From Sideroxydans sp. CL21 (GTDB taxonomy: Bacteria; Pseudomonadota; Gammaproteobacteria; Burkholderiales; Gallionellaceae): a DNA stretch of 64,000 nucleotides. The notes below the pieces were generated by a model. That model saw only the letters and a program-made list of their open reading frames with translations. It made no database searches and was not told the origin of the DNA. A program made the position numbers and the translations under genes. The stretch spans positions 2,492,501 through 2,556,500 of the forward strand of contig NZ_LR699166.1 in NCBI RefSeq assembly GCF_902459525.1, in the 5' to 3' direction. How positions within the stretch are numbered: position 1 is the stretch's first letter; every line of letters begins with the position of its first letter. Positions 36,908 to 45,436 of the stretch are shown piece after piece.

Positions 36908-38748
36908 TTTGGCAATGCCTCCTTCAAATCCAGTTGCCCGTCTTTCTCGGTCGCGAATGCCGCCACCTTGACCGTCCACGCATCCACTTTTGCACTGGCT
37001 AGCGCAAGCGCGTCGTTGTCGATATCGACACTGCCCGCCAGTTCAAGAGCTGCATGTGCAAACTCGCCAGCAATCTCTTCCGGTGCCAGCAGATTAAGCT
37101 GTGCGGAGAGTTGCGCCAGATCATCCTGGCGCGCACCACCCAGCAGCTGTGCCACACCGGAACCGAGCAAGCGCAGGATGGACTCGTTGCACTGCGCCGC
37201 CTCGCTGTATTTGCGCTGGAATACCAGCGCATTGCGGTATTCGCGTTCGTGCGCGGCTTCAAAGAAATTCGCACCGATCAGCACCTGCGATGCACCCGCG
37301 CACTCGCCGCCACCCAGTTGCAGCACGCGGAAATCAGCCTTGTCGCCGTAATCTCGCATCACGCTTTCGAGCTGTTCAGCCTTTACCTCGGCCAGGTCGG
37401 CCAGCAGTTCCTTGAAGTAATCCGGCTGCTGCGCGCGCGCCCACACGAAGAAACTGCTCTCGCCGCTGGCCAGATGTGCCGCCTGCACGCGTTCGATGGC
37501 CTGTTTGACTCGCGCCACCGGCAACGATGGCCCCTTCAATGCCAGCGCACCGCCCGCGGTGCCCTTCCCGGCAAAGTACATCTGGTAGTGCGGCACCAGT
37601 TTGCCGTGCATGCGCTTGCCTTCGCCGTAGATGCCGATATCGCCCGTCTCCGGCTGCGCACAACCGTTATGGCAGCCGGATACGCGGATGTTCAGGTCGG
37701 CCTTGCCGCCGGACAGCAACGGGCCCAGCACCGTGCTGGAAGTAATACCCAGGCGGCAGGTCGATGTGCCAGGGCAGGCCACCACGTTGTCGCCGACCTT
37801 CGGCTCGGACAGGCCGAGAGCCGCGATGCCGCTACGCAATGCCGCCACTTTCTCCTGCGGCACGTTGAACACCGCAAGGTTCTGGTCCTGCGAAGTGTGT
37901 ATCTCGCTCAGCCCCTGCGCCTGCAGCAAGGCAGCCAGGCCGCGCAGCTGGTCCGCCTTCACGTCGCCGATGGGCAACGCGATGGGGAACACGAACAACC
38001 CGGCCTGGCGTTGCGCAAAGAGCTTGCGCGGTGCGCCTTGCCCCGGCGCTTCATTGCCGGTCGGCGTGCGCCATTCTCCTTGCGGATAAGGTTGATCGGC
38101 CAAAGCCTGTTTGGTGCGTACAAACTCTTCGCGGTATTTCTCCACGAAGCCTTCCGCGCCGAAACGCTCGACCAGGAACTTGATGCGCGACTTCGCCCGC
38201 TTGGTGCGGTCGGAATACCTGTTGTGCAGCGACACCAATGCTTCCATGGCAAACATCAACTCGCTCTCGGAAATGAACTCCTCGACCACGATGGACTCGC
38301 GCGGCTTGTGCCCCAGCCCGCCGCCGGCCCTGATCCTGAAGCCGGGCTGGCCGTCCTTGCTCACCGCAATAACGCCGCAATCGTGCAGCAGCGATTGCGC
38401 GCAATCGGTTTCGCAACCGGAGAACGAAATCTTGAATTTGCGCGGCAATTGCTGATTGAGCGGGTTGCGCAGGAAGTGCACGGTGGCACCCTCCAGATGC
38501 CTGTTCACGTCCACGTGCTCTTTCGGGCATACGCCGGCCAAGGGGCAGGCCGTCATATTGCGGATGGTATTGCCGCAAGCCTCGCGCGAGGTCATGCCGG
38601 CCTTGGCCAGACGACGCATCGCCGACGGCATTTTTATCAAAGGAATGTAATGAATCTGGATGCTCTGGCGCGTGGTCACATGCGCGATCTGGTGCTGCGA
38701 GAATTCTTCCGCGATATCGGCCAGTGCCTCCAGTTGCACGGCGTTCAA
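36904..38748 (-). CDS. cysI: nitrite/sulfite reductase (CysI-like), main part of a frameshifted gene
   Basis: A sirohaem/[4Fe-4S] reductase that makes sulfide from sulfite in the cys operon. This frame has about 614 residues, with cluster cysteines ACPGTSTCRLG and VSGCHNGCAQPE, and a related pair earlier, ACPLAGVCPKE and SGCETDCAQ. About 130 extra residues follow the reductase core (around EREYRNALVFQRKYSEAAQ) and are not recognised. Its N-terminus, NAVQLEALADIAEEF, should be preceded by KVPGGRL; that piece is in another frame (38745-38933). Adding one G to the run at 38753-38757 restores one protein of about 676 residues. Confidence 0.85.
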   Translation of the reverse strand: MNAVQLEALADIAEEFSQHQIAHVTTRQSIQIHYIPLIKMPSAMRRLAKAGMTSREACGNTIRNMTACPLAGVCPKEHVDVNRHLEGATVHFLRNPLNQQLPRKFKISFSGCETDCAQSLLHDCGVIAVSKDGQPGFRIRAGGGLGHKPRESIVVEEFISESELMFAMEALVSLHNRYSDRTKRAKSRIKFLVERFGAEGFVEKYREEFVRTKQALADQPYPQGEWRTPTGNEAPGQGAPRKLFAQRQAGLFVFPIALPIGDVKADQLRGLAALLQAQGLSEIHTSQDQNLAVFNVPQEKVAALRSGIAALGLSEPKVGDNVVACPGTSTCRLGITSSTVLGPLLSGGKADLNIRVSGCHNGCAQPETGDIGIYGEGKRMHGKLVPHYQMYFAGKGTAGGALALKGPSLPVARVKQAIERVQAAHLASGESSFFVWARAQQPDYFKELLADLAEVKAEQLESVMRDYGDKADFRVLQLGGGECAGASQVLIGANFFEAAHEREYRNALVFQRKYSEAAQCNESILRLLGSGVAQLLGGARQDDLAQLSAQLNLLAPEEIAGEFAHAALELAGSVDIDNDALALASAKVDAWTVKVAAFATEKDGQLDLKEALPK

Positions 38749-38933
38749 GCGTCCCCCGGCACCTTGATGCGCAGCATGTTCACGCCCTGCTGGCGTTGGC
38801 CATATACGCCCTGCTGCAACCGTATCGCAGTAAAGCGGTCGGGGTCGATATCGCCCGCGTTGAAAATGGTGATTGCCTCTTCGAAGCGATCGATCTCTTC
38901 GGAATCGGACAGGTTGCGTGTATTCAAGCTCAT
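38745..38933 (-). pseudogene. cysI: 5' fragment of the nitrite/sulfite reductase gene, out of frame with the rest
   Basis: It encodes MSLNTRNLSDSEEIDRFEEA and runs through FTAIRLQQGVYGQRQQ and LRIKVPG, the normal N-terminus of the reductase, then stops at TGA. AAAGGA precedes the ATG at 38933. The break lies in a run of five Gs (minus strand; Cs at 38753-38757 on the plus strand), where six would keep the frame. Sequencing error, phase variation, programmed slippage and true inactivation are all possible. Confidence 0.85.
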
Positions 38934-38944
38934 ATATATTCCTT

Positions 38945-39727
38945 TCAATTCAAAACAAGTCGGGTACCGATGATCAACAGCATCGCTGCCAGGATCGGGC
39001 GCAAGAAATTCTCCGGGACCTTTGCGCTCAGATGGCTGCCGATATAGATGCCGGGCAATGAACCCAGCAGCAGACTGCCCAGCAGCATGAAATCGACCGT
39101 ACCCAGCGCCATGTGCCCTATTCCCGCAACTGCTGTGAGCGGCACTGCATGGGCAATATCCGTTCCCACCACCTTGGCCGCGGCCATGCGCGGATACAGG
39201 AACAGCAGCGCCACCGTACCGAGTACGCCGGCGCCGATTGAAGAGATGGCAACCAATGAGCCGACGACGAAACCGGTCGCGACGGTCGCTGCAGACAGAT
39301 GACGGTGGTGCAGTTCATATACCGTGCCGTCGTTGCGCTGTGCAATCTTCTTGATACTGTCTTTTAGCAACAGCGCAGCGGCAGTCAGCAGTAAAGCGAC
39401 GCTCAGTACGCCGGTCACCAGACTGCGCAAGGTCTTCTCATCCAGCGCGAGGTATTTCAGCAGGGCAATGGTGATCAATGCTGCAGGCAAGCTGCCCAGG
39501 GACAGCAGGCCCAGGACTTTCCAATCCACCGTGCCGTTACGGCTATGTACCCAGCCACCCAGCGTTTTGGTCAGCGCGGCATACAGCAGATCGGTGCCGA
39601 CCGCCGTCGCGGGCGTGACGCCGAAGAACAGCACCAGCAAGGGGGTCATCAACGACCCGCCACCGACCCCGGTTACCCCGACGACCAGCCCGACCAGAAA
39701 GCCGGAAATTGTGAATAGCCAATCCAT
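38945..39727 (-). CDS. TauE/SafE-family permease
   Basis: A 260-residue DUF81 membrane protein with about eight helices. The duplicated family motif is seen in GVTGVGGGSLMTPLL near the N-terminus and VAISSIGAGVLGTVALLFLYP in the second half. Members move sulfite, sulfoacetate or other organosulfur anions. It heads the cys operon with only 11 bases before cysI, so sulfate or sulfite transport is likely; the direction is not clear from sequence. No CysTWA-type sulfate importer is in the window. Confidence 0.85.
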   Translation of the reverse strand: MDWLFTISGFLVGLVVGVTGVGGGSLMTPLLVLFFGVTPATAVGTDLLYAALTKTLGGWVHSRNGTVDWKVLGLLSLGSLPAALITIALLKYLALDEKTLRSLVTGVLSVALLLTAAALLLKDSIKKIAQRNDGTVYELHHRHLSAATVATGFVVGSLVAISSIGAGVLGTVALLFLYPRMAAAKVVGTDIAHAVPLTAVAGIGHMALGTVDFMLLGSLLLGSLPGIYIGSHLSAKVPENFLRPILAAMLLIIGTRLVLN

Positions 39728-39844
39728 TTGATTTGCACCGCGCCCGTATCCTTGATATGGGACGCATTCTAGGTGGGCCTCTTTATATTGCTAAATACTT
39801 TTATGTTAATATCTTATAACCTATTGCCATATACGGAATCGCCC

Positions 39845-40771
39845 ATGAACCTGCAACAACTGCGTTACATGAACGAGATCGTGCGTTGCGGCCTGAATAT
39901 CTCGGACGCCGCCAATGCGCTGTATACATCGCAGCCCGGGGTGAGCAAACAGATCAAGCTGCTGGAAGAAGAGTTGGGAATCGATATCTTCGTGCGCAAC
40001 GGCAAGCGCATCGTCGCGATCACCGATCCGGGCAAGGCGGTGCTTGAAATCGCCCAACGCGTATTGCACGAAACGGAGAATCTGAAACAGGTCGGGCAGG
40101 AGTTTCGCACCCAGGATAGCGGCAGCCTGACAGTGGCCACCACCCACACGCAGGCACGTTATGCCTTGCCGAATGTGGTCAAGGAATTCACGAAGAGCTA
40201 CCCCGGCGTAAAGCTCGGTTTGCACCAGGGCAGTCCGACCCAGATCGCCGAGCAGGTTTTGAGCGGTGAGGTAGACATTGGCATCGCCACCGAGAGCCTG
40301 GCCTTATACGACGAGCTCATCACCCTGCCCTGCTACGAATGGCACCACTGCGTGGTCGTACCGCCCAAACATCCCTTGTTGCTGGAAAAACGCCTGACGC
40401 TGAAAAAGCTGGCGCAATATTCCATCATCACCTACGACTTCGCTTTCACCGGCCGCAACAAGATCAATCAGGCATTCAAGGAATCCGGTATCGAACCCAA
40501 TATTGCGCTTACCGCCATCGACGCCGATGTGATCAAAACTTATGTGGAATTGGGACTGGGCGTCGGCATCGTGGCGCAGATGGCCTTCATTCCGGACCGG
40601 GACAGGCACCTGCGCATGATCGACGCCGGACACCTGTTCCAGCCCAGCACCACACGCATCGCGATTCGCAAAAACCAATACCTGAGGGGCTTCGGCTATC
40701 ATTTCATCGAACTGTTCGCACCGCACCTAACACGCGATGTGGTATCGGCAGCATTGCATCTGACGACTTAG
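39845..40771 (+). CDS. cysB: CysB-family LysR transcription regulator
   Basis: A 308-residue LysR regulator with the CysB-type helix-turn-helix MNLQQLRYMNEIVRCGLNIS, then TSQPGVSKQIKLLEEELG, and the effector domain with TTHTQARYALP, HQGSPTQIAEQV and GVGIVAQMA. CysB activates sulfur assimilation when cysteine is low and senses O-/N-acetylserine. It is divergent from tauE-cysIHDN. The frame opens 24 codons earlier but the family start is MNLQQLR. Confidence 0.93.
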   Translation: MNLQQLRYMNEIVRCGLNISDAANALYTSQPGVSKQIKLLEEELGIDIFVRNGKRIVAITDPGKAVLEIAQRVLHETENLKQVGQEFRTQDSGSLTVATTHTQARYALPNVVKEFTKSYPGVKLGLHQGSPTQIAEQVLSGEVDIGIATESLALYDELITLPCYEWHHCVVVPPKHPLLLEKRLTLKKLAQYSIITYDFAFTGRNKINQAFKESGIEPNIALTAIDADVIKTYVELGLGVGIVAQMAFIPDRDRHLRMIDAGHLFQPSTTRIAIRKNQYLRGFGYHFIELFAPHLTRDVVSAALHLTT

Positions 40772-40780
40772 GGAGGTGCA

Positions 40781-40892
40781 GATTTAATCCGTTCGCCCTG
40801 AGCCTGTCGAAGGGCTCTTGAATTAACTCACTGAATCGATTTAATCCTCCATTCATGGTTCGACAAGCTCACCACGAACGGAGGATTAAATC
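40781..40892. repeat. 112-bp inverted-repeat element
   Basis: The ends are GATTTAATCC-GTTCG (40781-40795) and CGAAC-GGAGGATTAAATC. The inner arms are also complementary: GTTCGCCCTGAGCCTGTCGA on the left against the reverse complement of TTCGACAAGCTCACCACGAA on the right. Texts of this CCTGAGCTTGTCGAA type recur between genes in many proteobacteria. It lies between cysB and the GGDEF gene. Confidence 0.85.
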
Positions 40893-40962
40893 AGCGCTTC
40901 CTTAGCAGAATTCAGAGGTTGCTGAACGGCTAATAACGACTGGCCGGATCACGCCGAAATGC

Positions 40963-42249
40963 TCATTCGCCGGATCGTTTGAGCACGATATCCCGATAGA
41001 ACCGGTAGGTATTTTTCCCGCTTTGCTTCGCAAGGTACATAGCCTCATCTGCTTGCTTCACGAGGTTTACAGGATTATCGGAATCTTCAGGGAACAGCGA
41101 AATGCCGATACTGGCTCCCACGTGACATGCCTGCCCCTTTAAGTCGAATGGCTTCGACAGGACAGCGATTATTTTATCGGCCACTTGCGCGGCATTGTCA
41201 TCTGTTCCGATACTGTCCAGCACGATGATGAATTCGTCCCCTCCCACCCGCGCTACCGTATCAGAATCCCTGATAGTCTTCTTCAACCTTATGGAAACAC
41301 CCTTTAGCAACAGGTCACCCGCATCGTGCCCCAGTGTATCGTTGATCCGTTTGAATCCATCGAGATCGAGAAACAGGACGGCAGCTTTGTTCTTGTTCCG
41401 TTTGGCCAGGGCAACCGAATGGTTGAGGACATCCAGCAACATTGCCCTGTTCGGCAGGTCGGTCAGGTAATCGTAGTGCGCCAGGTGCGCGATTTTTTTC
41501 TCGGCCCGTTTCCGTTCGGTTATATCCCTGAGGATACCGATAAAGTAGCGATGTCCACCCAACACCATTTCGGAAACGGACAGTTCCATGGGAAACTCAT
41601 CACCGTTCTTCCGGACGGCCATCACTTCGCGCCCTCGTACGCCAAGTATCCGGGGCCGGCCCGTCTGTAAATACCGGTTTAAATGGCTGCCGTGCGCACT
41701 TCGATCCGGCTCCGGCATCAGCTTGCTCAGATTCATTCCGATCGCTTCCTGCTGCGAATAGCCGAAAATAGCCTCCGCTGCCGGATTGAATCCTTGAATT
41801 TCTCCAGACTCATTGATCGTAATGATGCCGTCCATGACATTGTGAATGATGGATTGCAACTGATTCTGGCTTTTCTCCAGATCGCCTTTTATCTGCTTCA
41901 GGTTCGTGACCATCTGCCAGAACAACTTGACCTCGGGTCCGCTGGCCACCCTTCTGTCGCCAAAAACCTTGAACGCCTCTTCGGCGATCGAATCGTCGTG
42001 CGACAGGTTGTACACGATGCAGTCCGGGTAGTCCTTGCAGGCCTGCAGCGCCTCGGCAGCGCCTGTATAGATTGGAATCCCGTGTTTTTTTGCCAGCTGG
42101 ATCCCGGGAGCTTCAGGATTCGTATCTGTTATGGCTATAACTTTGACCAGGCTGTCTTCAAGAAACATTTCAAGCAGTGCGGAGCCTCCCCGTCCGGCGC
42201 CAATGATCAAGACCGGATATCCCTGGGTTCTTTGTATAGCCATGCTCAC
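40963..42249 (-). CDS. Rossmann-PAS-GGDEF protein, probable diguanylate cyclase
   Basis: 428 residues in three parts. Residues about 10-110 form a Rossmann-like NAD(P)-binding domain (VLIIGAGRGGSALLEMFLED, then AITDTNPEAPG). Residues about 125-245 are a PAS domain (IIHNVMDGIITINESGEIQG). The C-terminal GGDEF domain (about 255-425) has DYLTDLPNRAMLLD, DLDGFKRINDTLGHDAGD and an intact VGGDEF active site. An inhibitory RxxD site is not evident. The Rossmann part suggests sensing of NAD(H) or another dinucleotide as input to cyclic-di-GMP synthesis. orn in this window finishes c-di-GMP breakdown. Confidence 0.85.
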   Translation of the reverse strand: MSMAIQRTQGYPVLIIGAGRGGSALLEMFLEDSLVKVIAITDTNPEAPGIQLAKKHGIPIYTGAAEALQACKDYPDCIVYNLSHDDSIAEEAFKVFGDRRVASGPEVKLFWQMVTNLKQIKGDLEKSQNQLQSIIHNVMDGIITINESGEIQGFNPAAEAIFGYSQQEAIGMNLSKLMPEPDRSAHGSHLNRYLQTGRPRILGVRGREVMAVRKNGDEFPMELSVSEMVLGGHRYFIGILRDITERKRAEKKIAHLAHYDYLTDLPNRAMLLDVLNHSVALAKRNKNKAAVLFLDLDGFKRINDTLGHDAGDLLLKGVSIRLKKTIRDSDTVARVGGDEFIIVLDSIGTDDNAAQVADKIIAVLSKPFDLKGQACHVGASIGISLFPEDSDNPVNLVKQADEAMYLAKQSGKNTYRFYRDIVLKRSGE

Positions 42250-42351
42250 TCCCGTTCTAACCTAATATGGAAAGAAATTTTCTTATATTTATGTTGATTC
42301 TTGCATACCGGGCGGGCAACCGACCATTCAGCCGTCGACTGGTGAAACAAA

Positions 42352-43899
42352 CTACATGGCTCCCCGCCTGGAAAAGTCCTTGAGCCGGAAACCCAGTGCA
42401 AACAGCACGGCAAAGTACACCACAACGCCCAGCACCACCAGCCATGAGAGGTGAATGATGCGTGTCCAGCCGTGGCTGGTAAGCCAGTGTTGTTCGCTGC
42501 CCATGCCGAACCAGAGCGTCAATGCCAGTGCGATCAAGGCAATACACAGCTTGAAGAAGAATTCCCCCCAACCAGGCTCGGGCTGATATATGCCGCGTTT
42601 GCGCAGCAAATAGAACAGGATGGCGGAATTAAAGCAGGCGCCGAGACCAATAGAAAGCGCCAGCCCTGCCTGGTGTAATTCCAGCCCGAATATAAACAGC
42701 AAATTCATCAGTTGCGTGGCAATCAGCGTGGCGATGCCGATTTTGACCGGCGTCCTGATGTCTTGTCGCGCATAAAATCCGGGGGCGAGAATCTTCACTG
42801 CGATGATACCGATGAGGCCGATACTGTAACCAATCAATGCGTGACTCGTCTTCATCACATCGGTGTCAAGGAATGCGCCATGCTGAAAGAAGGTCGCCAA
42901 CAAGGGTACGGCAATAAGGCCCAATGCCAAGGCGGCGGGTAGCGTGAGCATAAAGACAAGCCGTAATCCCCAATCCAGCAATTTGGAGTATTCCGCCGGG
43001 CTGTTGTCAGCATAGTGTTTGGAAAGCGAAGGTAGCAGGATAGTACCGAGCGCAGCCCCCAATAAGCCCGAGGGGAATTCCATTAAACGGTCCGCGTAAT
43101 ACAGCCAGGACACGCTGCCTGTCCCCAGCGACGAAGCGAAGACCGTATTGATGATGAGACTGATCTGGGCGATGGAAACGCCGAACACCGCCGGCCCCAT
43201 TTTCCTGAAAACACGCCGCATGCCTTCGTCCTTCAGGCTAAAACGGAAGCTTGGCAGCATGCCGATCCGTTTCAGGAACGGGATTTGGAAAGCCAACTGT
43301 ATAAAGCCCGCAATAAACCACGCCCATGCCAAGCCCACAATAGGTTGCTCAAAGTTCGGCGCGATCCACAACGCCCCGCCAATCAAGCAGACATTCAACA
43401 GAATAGGCGCAACAGCAGGCACCCAGAACTTGTTGTAGGTATTAAGTATGCCGGCCGCCACCGATACCAGCGAAATGAAGAAAATATAGGGCGAAGTAAT
43501 GCGCAACAGATGCACAGTGAGATTGAATTTTTCCACGTCCTTCACGAAGCTCGGCGCAGTGGTTAAATAGATGATAAGAGGCGCTGCAACGATGCCGATC
43601 AGTGTCACCACAAACAGCGCCAGCGCCAGCAGGGTCGTGACATGGTCCACCAGCAGCTTGGTATCGTCATGCCCCCGCCGCTTATTGTATTCGCCGAAGA
43701 TCGGCACAAAAGCTTGCGAGAATGCTCCCTCGGCAAACAGGCGACGCAACATATTGGGCAAGCGGGTGGCAATAATGTATGCATCGTTCGCCATGCCGGC
43801 ACCAAAGATGCGCGCAATCAAAATATCGCGCACAAAGGCCAGGATGCGCGAAACAAGGGTCAGACTGCTGACCGCAGCAAGGGCTTTAAGCAGGTTCAT
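42352..43899 (-). CDS. murJ: lipid II flippase MurJ
   Basis: MurJ (MviN) flips lipid II across the inner membrane for peptidoglycan synthesis. The 515 residues contain about 14 membrane helices, with N-terminal LVSRILAFVRDILIARIFG and RLPNMLRRLFAEGAFSQAFVPIF, the signature pore-lining region. It is divergent from rpsT across a gene-poor gap, as in many betaproteobacteria. Confidence 0.96.
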   Translation of the reverse strand: MNLLKALAAVSSLTLVSRILAFVRDILIARIFGAGMANDAYIIATRLPNMLRRLFAEGAFSQAFVPIFGEYNKRRGHDDTKLLVDHVTTLLALALFVVTLIGIVAAPLIIYLTTAPSFVKDVEKFNLTVHLLRITSPYIFFISLVSVAAGILNTYNKFWVPAVAPILLNVCLIGGALWIAPNFEQPIVGLAWAWFIAGFIQLAFQIPFLKRIGMLPSFRFSLKDEGMRRVFRKMGPAVFGVSIAQISLIINTVFASSLGTGSVSWLYYADRLMEFPSGLLGAALGTILLPSLSKHYADNSPAEYSKLLDWGLRLVFMLTLPAALALGLIAVPLLATFFQHGAFLDTDVMKTSHALIGYSIGLIGIIAVKILAPGFYARQDIRTPVKIGIATLIATQLMNLLFIFGLELHQAGLALSIGLGACFNSAILFYLLRKRGIYQPEPGWGEFFFKLCIALIALALTLWFGMGSEQHWLTSHGWTRIIHLSWLVVLGVVVYFAVLFALGFRLKDFSRRGAM

Positions 43900-44360
43900 C
43901 GAGTCTTCAGGATATTTTCCACGCCTTGAATGACGGAGTCGGCAAGGTCGGAAGAACGATCGTGACTATCTGGCAATTTGGACTTCCCGATCCTTAAAAT
44001 GGGCGCAATTGTAGCATCGCCCTATTGCACGACCGAACCATCCGGCGGAAAAGCCGGTTTAAGTCCACCATCCCTGTTGAGATATCGAACGATGGGATTA
44101 AGCCAGTCAGCATGTTGTAAGCATTCGCCCTTACACTGGGCGAGCAGCAATAGCCGACATTCCCCTGAACTACTTACGTATTTCCAACCCATTCTTCATT
44201 TTGGCTACACGTCAAGATTGAAACAGGGGTAATGAGTCGCTTGTATCCAACGGTTGTGCCGCCTCATGCGGCCACTTGAACAACAGCTTTTCTAACGCGC
44301 AACGGATTCCGCTCAAGTAATTAAAAAAGACAGTGGCGGTTTTTTGGGAGGAAATGGCAA
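43900..44360. other. intergenic region between murJ and the 169-residue hypothetical gene
   Basis: Only a small CCGGC-GGAAAA-GCCGG hairpin near 44040 and short repeats are visible. A plus-strand frame at 43978-44232 has no ribosome site and an unlikely composition. The murJ promoter must lie at the left edge. Confidence 0.4.
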
Positions 44361-44870
44361 ATGAGCAAGGTATTTGTTAAGACACAAAAAGGGGTTGAAG
44401 AGATCGGGAAACGCACCAGCGACATGTCGCTGCGGGTAAGGCGAATTCTGATCCTGGTTGACGGGAAACGCTCTGTCGATGCGCTTCGTGAATTGGCGCT
44501 GGCCGACGATCTTGATCAAACACTTGGATTGCTTGAGGAAAGCGCTTATATCGAGCCAATCAGGCAGCCGGAAGCCGCTGCACAGGCTTCCAAGGCTGAC
44601 GAAAGCGCGCCAAGGGAATTCACCTTCCGTAAAATTCCCGACACACCGGACCCCAAGGAGATGGAAATGGCCAAACACTTCATCCTGAACACGCTCTATA
44701 CGTTCTGCGGCCAGTGGGCCCATCTTTCAATTGTCAAAGCGGCTTCTGCAGCCAAGACCCACGAGGAACTACGCAAAAGCTTCATACCCTGGTACGAAGC
44801 CATCGTCGAAACGGGCGAAGGCCGACGCCGTGCCGAGGAACTGAGCTCTTCACTGCTCAAAGTGATCTGA
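44361..44870 (+). CDS. hypothetical protein
   Basis: A 169-residue protein, soluble and rather acidic, with GGGAGG nine bases before the ATG. An N-terminal piece RVRRILILVDGKRSVDALRE, about residues 27-46, and a stretch of small helices resemble a winged-helix-like fold but no family is assigned. A proline/alanine-rich linker near residue 70-85 separates it from a helical C-terminal half (FILNTLYTFCGQWAHLSIV). It stands alone between murJ and rpsT. Confidence 0.75.
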   Translation: MSKVFVKTQKGVEEIGKRTSDMSLRVRRILILVDGKRSVDALRELALADDLDQTLGLLEESAYIEPIRQPEAAAQASKADESAPREFTFRKIPDTPDPKEMEMAKHFILNTLYTFCGQWAHLSIVKAASAAKTHEELRKSFIPWYEAIVETGEGRRRAEELSSSLLKVI

Positions 44871-44997
44871 TTTTTGGTAAAGACAGTCCTTAACTTACGT
44901 CCGGTCGGCCAACAGACTCACCCAAGGCAACAATTCAGTTGCACCGTGGCTTCATAGTCTGATCGCCAAGCCCGGAAGCACGGCCAGCAAAAAGGAT

Positions 44998-45026
44998 TTG
45001 CCAAACCTTGTTTGAGCCTCTAGAAT
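44998..45026 (+). promoter_or_regulatory. sigma-70-type promoter of rpsT
   Basis: TTGCCA (44998-45003), 17 bases, TAGAAT (45021-45026), ending 42 bases before the start codon. The spacing is ideal. Confidence 0.7.
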
Positions 45027-45068
45027 GCGCCCCTTTCTGAAAAGCCGAATTCTCAAGGAGTAGTAGTC

Positions 45069-45332
45069 ATGGCAAATAGCGCACAAGCTAGAAAACGTGC
45101 AAGACAAGCAGTCAAGCAAGGCCAGCACAATGCCAGCCTGCGTTCCGAACTGCGTACCGCGATCAAGAAGGTAACCAAGGCGATTGAGGCCGGCGACAAG
45201 GCTGCTGCACAAGCCGTGTTCAGCGAATCAACCAGTGTGGTAGATTCCATCGCCGACAAGAAGATCGTCCACAAGAACAAGGCTGCCCGACATAAGAGCC
45301 GCTTGTCCGCTGCTATCAAGGCGATGGCCTGA
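45069..45332 (+). CDS. rpsT: 30S ribosomal protein S20
   Basis: S20 binds 16S rRNA early in small-subunit assembly. The 87-residue protein is highly basic, starting [20 protein letters not shown] and ending [16 protein letters not shown] precedes the ATG. It has its own promoter and a strong terminator, so it forms a single-gene unit. Confidence 0.97.
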   Translation: MANSAQARKRARQAVKQGQHNASLRSELRTAIKKVTKAIEAGDKAAAQAVFSESTSVVDSIADKKIVHKNKAARHKSRLSAAIKAMA

Positions 45333-45358
45333 TTTATTGCAGACGACCAGTCTGCGAC

Positions 45359-45388
45359 AAAAGGCCGACGATGTTGTCGGCCTTTTTT
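45359..45388 (+). terminator. terminator of rpsT
   Basis: An 11-bp perfect stem AAAAGGCCGAC (45359-45369) / GTCGGCCTTTT (45376-45386) with a 6-base loop and T run. A smaller hairpin GCAGAC/GTCTGC precedes it. Confidence 0.9.
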
Positions 45389-45436
45389 GTTTATAGTTCG
45401 AACATCTGAGATACAACAAGACCGGGAAACCTTGCC

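Noticed and set aside
43978-44232. 84-codon plus-strand open frame downstream of murJ's start
   Set aside because: No ribosome site, unlikely amino-acid composition and it covers the probable murJ promoter.
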